From DATBLE01 sp963808815 (GTDB lineage Bacteria; Actinomycetota; Thermoleophilia; Gaiellales; Gaiellaceae), in NCBI GenBank assembly GCA_963808815.1, contig CAWEGI010000016.1, positions 124,001-188,000 of the forward strand: a stretch of DNA of 64,000 bases. The letters run 5' to 3'. Of this stretch, positions 58,535 to 64,000 are shown piece by piece. The notes below the pieces were generated by a model. The model saw nothing but the letters and a program-made list of their open reading frames with translations, was not told where the DNA came from and ran no database searches. The position numbers and the translations under genes are program-made. Every line of letters starts with the position of its first letter. Within the stretch, counting starts at the first letter, position 1.

Positions 58535-58590
58535 CGGAGCCGCGATTCTCGCAGCGCGGTCCGACGGCGCGCCGGTTAGGGTCGCGGGGC

Positions 58591-59211
58591 GTGACGGTGT
58601 CGCTCCCCCCTGACGAGGACGCACCGCTCCTCGACGCCCTCCGCGCCGGCGACGAGCGGGCCTTCGCCGCGCTCGTGGACAAGTACGGCCCCTCGCTTCT
58701 CCGCCTGGCGCAGCTCTACGTGCCGTCGAGGGCAATCGCCGAGGAGGTCGTGCAGGAGACGTGGCTCGCGGTCCTGGCCGGCGTCGAGCGATTCGAGGGC
58801 CGTTCGTCCCTGAAGACGTGGCTGTTCCGGATCTTGACCAACAAGGCGAAGACGCGTGGGCAGCGGGAAGCGCGGATCCTGCCCTTCTCGGCGCTCGCCG
58901 CGGACGGCGACGAGGATCAAACCGCGGTGCCGGTCGAACGGTTCGCCCGGGGCGGGGCCTGGGCGACACCGCCGCGTGGGGTCCCCGAGGAGCGACTGCT
59001 CGCCGCCGAGACCCGCGCTCACATCGAGGAGGCGATCGCAGCGCTGCCGCCGAACCAGCGCGCGGTGATCACGCTGCGGGACGTGGAAGGCCTGTCGGCC
59101 GAGGAGGCGTGCAACGTCCTCGGCCTTTCCGAGACCAATCAACGTGTACTGCTCCACCGAGCCCGGGCAAAGGTGCGGGCCGCGCTCGAGCGGTACCTGG
59201 AGGAAGCATGA
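58591..59211 (+). CDS. ECF sigma factor (RpoE-like)
   Basis: 206 residues from GTG 58591. Sigma2: FAALVDKYGPSLLRLAQLYVPSRAIAEEVVQETWLAVL, then sigma4 ALPPNQRAVITLRDVEGLSAEEACNVLGLSETNQRVLLHRARAKV. Overlaps the anti-sigma gene by ATGA, the standard sigma/anti-sigma arrangement. Confidence 0.92.
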   Translation: MTVSLPPDEDAPLLDALRAGDERAFAALVDKYGPSLLRLAQLYVPSRAIAEEVVQETWLAVLAGVERFEGRSSLKTWLFRILTNKAKTRGQREARILPFSALAADGDEDQTAVPVERFARGGAWATPPRGVPEERLLAAETRAHIEEAIAALPPNQRAVITLRDVEGLSAEEACNVLGLSETNQRVLLHRARAKVRAALERYLEEA

Positions 59212-59462
59212 GCGCAACAGCCACCAGGGACCTTCCCTGTCAGGAGATCGTCGAGTTGGTCACCGACTACCTCGAAGGTGCGATGGACGCCCCGTTGCGG
59301 GCGTCCTTCGAGGCGCACCTTGCCGGGTGCCCGCACTGCACGCACTACCTGGAGCAGATCGGAGCGGCCATCCGCATTGCCGGAACGATCCGCGCAGAGG
59401 ATCTCTCGCCGGAGTTCCGCGCCGGGCTGCTCGAGGCGTTTCGCGAGTTCCCCCGAGGCTGA
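59208..59462 (+). CDS. Zinc-finger anti-sigma factor
   Basis: 84 residues from ATG 59208. ZAS domain: CQEIVELVTDYLEGAMDAPLRASFEAHLAGCPHC, i.e. H-x3-C-x2-C near residues 37-44 with the preceding Cys at 11. No membrane helix follows, so it is a soluble ZAS protein, likely redox- or ligand-responsive, that sequesters the upstream sigma factor. Confidence 0.88.
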   Translation: MSATATRDLPCQEIVELVTDYLEGAMDAPLRASFEAHLAGCPHCTHYLEQIGAAIRIAGTIRAEDLSPEFRAGLLEAFREFPRG

Positions 59463-59514
59463 AACGAACAGCGGCTACGCGAGACGGAAGCGGAACACCG
59501 ACCGAGGAGGTCAC

Positions 59515-59937
59515 ATGAAGCTTTCAGCCCTCACCCTCGCGGCCGCCGCGTTCGCGGCCCTTGCGCTCGCATCGGCGGCAATGGCCGGCTCTGTCCCCGC
59601 TGCTCCGGTCAAGAAGCTGAAGGCCGCGGGCTTCGGCTCCGTCCTCGCCCGGGCCGACCGGCAGGCGCTCTACTACTGGCAGGTCGAGAAGAAGGCAGGC
59701 GGGAAGGTGCGCTGCACGGGCACCTGCGCCGCCCTGTGGCCGCCGCTCATCGTCCGCTCGCGGACGGCGGTGCCTGCGCACGTCACCGGGATCAAGGGCA
59801 CCTTCGGCGTGATCCGCCGCCCCGGCGGCAAGCTCCAGGTCACCTACAACCGCCTCCCGGTCTACTCGTACGTCCACGAGGGCCCGGGCGAGGTCCGGTG
59901 CGACAACGTCAACGGCTGGTTCGTCGTTCGCCTCTAG
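59515..59937 (+). CDS. Exported COG4315-type repeat protein
   Basis: 140 residues from ATG 59515 after GAGGAGG. Signal peptide LTLAAAAFAALALASAAMAG. The mature part carries RADRQALYYWQVEKK then CTGTCAALWPPLIV and a second unit VIRRPGGKLQVTYNRLPVYSYV, the conserved Yx(F/W/Y)xxD-like repeat of secreted lipoproteins/proteins of COG4315. Follows the anti-sigma gene and probably belongs to the sigma regulon. Confidence 0.8.
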   Translation: MKLSALTLAAAAFAALALASAAMAGSVPAAPVKKLKAAGFGSVLARADRQALYYWQVEKKAGGKVRCTGTCAALWPPLIVRSRTAVPAHVTGIKGTFGVIRRPGGKLQVTYNRLPVYSYVHEGPGEVRCDNVNGWFVVRL

Positions 59938-60534
59938 CCTTCACTCGCCGCGCTGCCGACAGGCGGCAGCGGCCACAACCGATCCTCGACAGGCCGCGCC
60001 CATCGCGAGCGAAGCGAGCAAAAGGAGAGGGCCACTGGGAGATCCATGGGCTCTGCCCACGCGCTTTGCGCGTGAGGCAGGCACCGGCCGCGCAAGCGGC
60101 CAACCCCGCCGCGGCCGGCTCTCCAAATAGGTTCACGGAGCCGGTGGCGGTTTCATCCACCGCTTCCGCTGGCTTTCCGACTTGGCCTTGCGGCCTCCCC
60201 GTACAACCCTCGGATGCGGCTTCGACTTACTCCCGCTCCGTGCTCCGTGCAAGCAGCAACCTAGGGGATCGGTCCCGTTCCGACAAGACCCCCGCGGATC
60301 CGATTGCCGCAAAGAGCGGAATGTTTTTCCTTTTGCGCGCTCCGCCGCGCATCGAGGGCACCGGCCGCGCGACCGCAACTCCGTCGCGGCCGGCTCTCTT
60401 CGGCTGACCGCTGCTGCTGCTACGGTGTGTCCACGGATGGCAACGGGCCGTCCCGTGAGATAGAGCTTCTCGTTCCTCCTTCGGGCGTTTCGGGTCGGTC
60501 GTCTCGAATCCCGAACCAAGGAGTCGAACAGAAC
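59938..60534. other. Long non-coding gap with a duplicated hairpin
   Basis: 600 bases without a supported gene. Two copies of a 42-44-base palindromic unit sit at 60081-60124 and 60357-60398: GGCACCGGCCGCGC ... GCGGCCGGCTCTC, each able to form a 9-bp stem, both preceded by GCGCG-rich sequence. Short Arg-rich frames on both strands look like shadows. Near 60420-60534 is the likely promoter/leader of the DEAD-box gene with small stems and AAGGAG at 60518-60523. Confidence 0.5.
60081..60124. repeat. Duplicated palindromic unit, copy 1 (copy 2 at 60357-60398)
   Basis: ACCGGCCGCGC and GCGGCCGGCTCTC are identical in both copies, with differing loops. The stem is CCGGCCGCG/CGCGGCCGG. Function unknown. 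Confidence 0.55.
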
Positions 60535-61707
60535 ATGCAAGACCAGTCTTTCCGTGCGCTGGGCATCAGCGCCGCAGTGGCAGACGCGCTCGAGCGGCGC
60601 GGCATCGCCACCCCGTTTCCGATCCAGGCGCTCGTCCTCCCGGACGCGCTCGCCGGCCTCGACGTGCTGGCCAAGGCGCCCACCGGGTCGGGCAAGACCC
60701 TCGCCTTCGCCCTGCCGATCGTCGAGCGGGCGACCGCGGGCGACGGCACGCCGTCCGTCCTCGTGCTCGTGCCGACCCGCGAGCTCGCCGCCCAGGTGGC
60801 AGGTGAGCTCGAGCTCGTCGGCAAGCAGAAAGGTCTGCTCGCCGCAGCCGTCTACGGCGGCGCCCCGATCGCGAGCCAGGCCAAGCGTGCGCGAGGCGCC
60901 CACATCCTGATCGCGACGCCGGGGCGCCTCCAGGATCTGATCGAGCGCCGTCAGGTCTCGCTCGACCGCGTCCGGACGCTTATCCTCGACGAGGCCGACC
61001 GGATGCTCGACATGGGCTTCAAGCCCCAGGTCGACCGGATCGTCCGCCGGCTCCCGCGCGCCCGCCAGACGATGCTGTTCTCGGCGACGCTCGACGGCGA
61101 GGTCGGCGATCTGGCCCGGGCGTACACGAGCAACCCCGTCCGGGTCGAGGCGCAGCTTCCCGACAGCGAGGAGCAAGGCGAGATCGAGCACACCTTCGTG
61201 GCCGTGACCGCAGACGGGAAGCTCGACCGGCTGGTCGAGGAGCTCGAGGCGGAGCGCGACCTGGCGCTCGTCTTCGTCCGCACGAAGCGCGGCGCCGACC
61301 GGCTCGCCCGCAAGCTGCAGGCTCGGGACGTGCCCACCCTGGCGTTGCACGGCGACATGAGCCAGGGGCAGCGCGAGCGCGCGCTCGCACGGTTCCGGGC
61401 GGGCAAGGTGAAGACGCTCGTCGCGACCGACGTCGCCGCCCGCGGCCTCGATCTGTCGGACATCACGCACGTGATCAACTACGACCCGCCCGAGGACGAC
61501 AAGGGCTACGTCCACCGGGTCGGCCGCACCGGCCGAGCCGGGCGCGGCGGGCGTGGGATCACGTTCGTCCTGCCCGAGCAGCAGGCCGACGTCGGCCGCG
61601 TCGCGGGCCGCCTCGGCCACGGCGAACAGTTCGCGCGCGAGGGCATGCGTCCCGGCCGCGCGAAGCTCGTCTATTCCGGTCGGCGCGGCCGTCGTTCGCG
61701 CTGGTAG
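60535..61707 (+). CDS. DEAD-box RNA helicase
   Basis: 390 residues from ATG 60535. Q motif FRALGISAAVADALERRGIATPFPIQ, AKAPTGSGKTLAF, VPTRELAAQV, TPGRLQDLI, DEAD in LILDEADRMLDMGF, SATL, and ARGLDLSDITHVINYD, HRVGRTGRAGRGG. Likely RhlE/CshA type, acting on RNA duplexes in cold adaptation, rRNA assembly or decay. No basic C-terminal extension beyond SGRRGRRSRW. Confidence 0.93.
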   Translation: MQDQSFRALGISAAVADALERRGIATPFPIQALVLPDALAGLDVLAKAPTGSGKTLAFALPIVERATAGDGTPSVLVLVPTRELAAQVAGELELVGKQKGLLAAAVYGGAPIASQAKRARGAHILIATPGRLQDLIERRQVSLDRVRTLILDEADRMLDMGFKPQVDRIVRRLPRARQTMLFSATLDGEVGDLARAYTSNPVRVEAQLPDSEEQGEIEHTFVAVTADGKLDRLVEELEAERDLALVFVRTKRGADRLARKLQARDVPTLALHGDMSQGQRERALARFRAGKVKTLVATDVAARGLDLSDITHVINYDPPEDDKGYVHRVGRTGRAGRGGRGITFVLPEQQADVGRVAGRLGHGEQFAREGMRPGRAKLVYSGRRGRRSRW

Positions 61708-61711
61708 CCGA

Positions 61712-61742
61712 CAGGGTCGGACCCCGGCCGGGTCTGACCCTG
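61712..61742. terminator. Hairpin between convergent helicase genes
   Basis: CAGGGTCGGACCC-CGGCC-GGGTCTGACCCTG, a 13-bp stem with one G:U pair, 4 bases after the DEAD-box stop and 5 before the HelD stop. Related decamers GGTCTGACCC (38013-38022) and GGGTCAGGC (50384) occur elsewhere after genes. Confidence 0.65.
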
Positions 61743-61746
61743 AAGA

Positions 61747-63720
61747 TCATCCCGCCAGCTCGGCCGGCAAGCCGCGCGCGTGCACGACCACGAGCGTCTT
61801 CGTCGCGCGGGTGAGTGCGACGTAGAGCGCACGCAGGCCCTCGACGCCGCCGGCCGCGATCAGGGCGGGCTCGACCAGCACGACGCGGTCGAACTCCAGC
61901 CCCTTCGCCGCGCGCGGCGTCAGCGCCTGGATCGGCGAGGAGAGCTCGTCGAACGCCGTCTCGGGGTGAGGCAGGAGCGGCTCGATCTCGTCGAGGATCG
62001 CCGCCGGGGCGATCAGGCCCGTTCGCCCGTCGCGGACCGCCTCCCGCCCTGCCTCGCGCACGGCGGCGGCGACGAGGTGGTCGGGCTTGGCACGGACGAA
62101 ACGGGGCGGCTCGTCTCCCGCGCGGTACGCGATCGGCGGAGCGACGTCGGGGGCGATCAGCGGGAGCAGAGGCAGCGCCAGCTCCATGACCTCTGCCGGA
62201 ACGCGGTAGGCAAGTCGCAGCTCCTCGACCGCCGGCGACACATCCGGTGCCAGATACTGGACGACCTCGTCCCAGCCGCTGTACGAGATCGGCCCCGACG
62301 ACTGGGCGATGTCGCCGAGCACCGTCACGGCTCCCGACGAGCGCCGTGCGAGCATGCGCAGTTGCATCGGCGTCAGGTCCTGGGCCTCGTCGACGATCAG
62401 GTGGCCGCGGGCAGGGTCGGGCCCCTCGAGGAGGGCGCGCGCCTCGTCCAGGAGTGACAGGTCCGCTTCGCTCCAGCCCCGGCCGCGGCCCGACCGGAGG
62501 AGGCGTTGCTCGTCCTCGTCGAGGATGCCGTCCGCGGCGGCTGCGAGCTGTTCGGGGCTCGTCATGAGGCGCCGGACGAGCTGTTCGCACCTCGGACGAG
62601 GCCACAGCGCGCCGAGTGTGCGGTTGAGGAAGCCGCCGCTCCGTAGGGTCGCTTCGATGTCGTCGAACGAGTGATAGGCGGCGTTGCCGAGGCGCGCCGT
62701 GTAGCGCTCGTAGAACGCCCGTACGAGCTTCATGCGCAGGCGCTCCCGCCCGGCGGCATGGTCGGCCGATTCCGCCTGCGCGTCCTCGATCAGCCCGCCG
62801 ACCTCCTCCGGCGAGAGTCGCAGCTCCACTCCCTCGAGGCGGATCGCGAGCAATTCCTCGGGCGGCCGCGGCAGCGCCCGCACGGCGGCGGCGATCACCT
62901 TTGCCAGCCGGGCGTCGCCCTTCAGGCGCGCGACCTCGGCCGGGTCGGACCGAGCCGCCTCGATACCGTCGACCAGCTCGTTCACCGCCCGCTGCTCGAC
63001 GCGCTCCTCGCCGAGCATGGGGAGGACGTGCGAGATGTAGTCCATGAAGACCGGGTTGGGCCCGACGACCAGCACGCCGCTCCGCTCCAGCTCGCGCCGG
63101 TAGGTGTAGAGCAGCCAGGACGCACGGTGGAGGCCCACGGCCGTCTTGCCGGTTCCCGGGCCCCCCTGGATGACGAGGACGCCGTCCGGCTCGCGGGTGA
63201 TCAGGCGGTACTGGTCGGCCTGGATCGTGGCGACGATGTCGCGCATGCGCTCGTCGCGGCTGCGCTCGAGATCCTCGAGCAGGATGTCCGCGACACCGTG
63301 GACGACGTCCCCGGCGGAGCCGTCGAGCGGCTCGTCGTAGAGGTCGAGAAGCCTGCGGCCCTCGGCGCGGAAGCGGCGCCGGAGCACGACGCCGTGAGGC
63401 TCCGCGACCGTCGCGGTGTAGAACGCCCTTGCGGCCGGCGCCTGCCAGTTGACCACGATCGGCGTCTGCTCCTCGTGCACCCAGCGGCGGCCGACGTACA
63501 GTGGCCGGACGACGCCGTCGAGGTCGAGCCGGCCGAAGCAGAGGCCGCGTTCGGCGTCGTCGAAGGTGACGAGCCGCTTCGCGGCCCAGGCCTCCAGCAC
63601 GAGCGCCTCGACCTCGCCGATGCCGGCCTCGCCGGCCCGCTCCACCTGCCGCCGCATCTCCTCCAGGCAGGCGTAGGCATGGTCGACGTAGGCCTGCTCC
63701 GACTCGAGCTCGGGGTGCAT
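61747..63720 (-). CDS. helD: HelD-like UvrD/Rep-family helicase
   Basis: 657 residues from ATG 63720. N-terminal coiled coil (YVDHAYACLEEMRRQVERAG), the HelD signature RPLYVGRRWVHEEQTPIVVNWQAPAARAFY, Walker A IQGGPGTGKTAVGLHRASWLLY, VVGPNPVFMDYISHVLP, motif II LIVDEAQDL, and motifs V-VI LTPRAAKGLEFDRVVLV, LYVALTRA. Such proteins act on RNA polymerase to release stalled complexes or antibiotics, as in the HelD group of actinobacteria. The C-terminus is complete. Confidence 0.88.
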   Translation of the reverse strand: MHPELESEQAYVDHAYACLEEMRRQVERAGEAGIGEVEALVLEAWAAKRLVTFDDAERGLCFGRLDLDGVVRPLYVGRRWVHEEQTPIVVNWQAPAARAFYTATVAEPHGVVLRRRFRAEGRRLLDLYDEPLDGSAGDVVHGVADILLEDLERSRDERMRDIVATIQADQYRLITREPDGVLVIQGGPGTGKTAVGLHRASWLLYTYRRELERSGVLVVGPNPVFMDYISHVLPMLGEERVEQRAVNELVDGIEAARSDPAEVARLKGDARLAKVIAAAVRALPRPPEELLAIRLEGVELRLSPEEVGGLIEDAQAESADHAAGRERLRMKLVRAFYERYTARLGNAAYHSFDDIEATLRSGGFLNRTLGALWPRPRCEQLVRRLMTSPEQLAAAADGILDEDEQRLLRSGRGRGWSEADLSLLDEARALLEGPDPARGHLIVDEAQDLTPMQLRMLARRSSGAVTVLGDIAQSSGPISYSGWDEVVQYLAPDVSPAVEELRLAYRVPAEVMELALPLLPLIAPDVAPPIAYRAGDEPPRFVRAKPDHLVAAAVREAGREAVRDGRTGLIAPAAILDEIEPLLPHPETAFDELSSPIQALTPRAAKGLEFDRVVLVEPALIAAGGVEGLRALYVALTRATKTLVVVHARGLPAELAG

Positions 63721-63730
63721 CGGGAGACTG

Positions 63731-64000
63731 CTACGCGGGTTCGACGCTGTCACCGAGTGCCACGCGCCCCGGCTCCACCACCTCGGCCCAGACGCCGAAG
63801 GGCAGCGGCTCGGTCGACTCGACGCCGTCGCGGTACTCGGCGAGGACGTCGAGCGTCGGCAGGTTGCGTACGCCGGTCTCGGGGTGGCGGCTGGTGACGA
63901 TGCAGCGGCCGGTGTGGCCTCCGACGGCGACGATCGCGTCGCCGATGCGGACGCGGCGGCCGATCCACTCGTCCTCCTCGTGCGGTCCGATTCCATCGAC
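63731..64000 (-). CDS. MOSC-domain protein (partial, N-terminus outside)
   Basis: 89 residues in the window ending at TAG 63733-63731. WIGRRVRIGDAIVAVGGHTGRCIVTSRHPETG and PLPFGVWAEVVEPGRVALGDSV match the C-terminal half of MOSC domains (molybdenum-cofactor sulfurase, YiiM-like), which handle sulfur or molybdenum-bound substrates. The conserved Cys of MOSC (GRCIVTSR) is present. The start lies beyond the window. Confidence 0.8.
   Translation of the reverse strand, partial: VDGIGPHEEDEWIGRRVRIGDAIVAVGGHTGRCIVTSRHPETGVRNLPTLDVLAEYRDGVESTEPLPFGVWAEVVEPGRVALGDSVEPA

Noticed and set aside
59941..60160. Minus-strand Arg/Ala-rich frames between the COG4315 gene and the DEAD-box gene
   Set aside because: They run through palindromic repeats and lack ribosome sites; better explained by repeated non-coding DNA.
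60084..60398. CRISPR array, because of repeated palindromic units
   Set aside because: Only two copies, unequal spacing of 276 bases, and no cas genes in the window.

Overview
The window is high-GC bacterial chromosome with tightly packed genes, many GTG/TTG starts and frequent 4-base ATGA/GTGA overlaps. Gene content points to an actinobacterium, and I infer a deep lineage such as Thermoleophilia/Gaiellales. The supporting signs are the rplS-rnhB-yraN-yifB-dprA block, an AddAB/AdnAB-like recombination pair with iron-sulfur nuclease domains in both subunits, a three-gene proton-translocating transhydrogenase and SigX5/ECF sigma factors. Taxonomy cannot be proven from the sequence alone.

Layout. 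0-8 kb is a housekeeping block: lepB end, a VOC protein, L19, RNase HII, YraN, HtpX behind a structured leader, a frameshifted DNA methylase, then the competence/recombination genes yifB and dprA. 8-16.3 kb holds metabolism: a FAD oxidoreductase, small stress-type proteins, ornithine cyclodeaminase/transhydrogenase operon, DedA, HD-GYP and an isocitrate dehydrogenase-like enzyme. 16.5-24.2 kb is DNA repair: AddB/AddA-like helicase-nuclease and endonuclease III.

25-31.5 kb is a low-density decay zone. It contains a DUF6582-like/adenylate cyclase fusion, acetyltransferases, two genes truncated head-to-head at one junction, a broken PIN-domain toxin, duplicated coding relics and a small two-gene operon. 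31.5-43 kb returns to housekeeping: CorA, TrxB, RmuC, a tiny His-rich protein behind a promoter-terminator leader, DinG, DUF3105, tRNA-Leu, glutamate dehydrogenase, CBS, L,D-transpeptidase, Ppx/GppA and tRNA-fMet. An integrase C-terminal remnant lies just past tRNA-fMet, followed by TfoX-N and an archaeal-type ATPase.

45-60 kb is regulation and transport: a TetR-HIT-permease operon with a palindromic operator at the start codon, a SigX5-type sigma factor, DHA2 transporters including a TetR-MFS fusion, a micro-lipoprotein gene, a two-component system divergent from a secreted protein/ABC operon, thymidine kinase, and a sigma/anti-sigma/secreted-protein operon. 60-64 kb has a DEAD-box helicase, a HelD-like helicase and a partial MOSC protein.

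Several reading frames carry single-base breaks or lack a normal start (rnhB, yraN, methylase twice, 8258, 57371, and possibly the TetR-MFS fusion). Some may be assembly errors, so these calls should be read with that in mind. The candidates for unusual biology are the leader RNAs at 2155-2290 and 34896-35027, the dispersed post-stop hairpin repeat, the TetR-MFS fusion, and the micro-lipoprotein.
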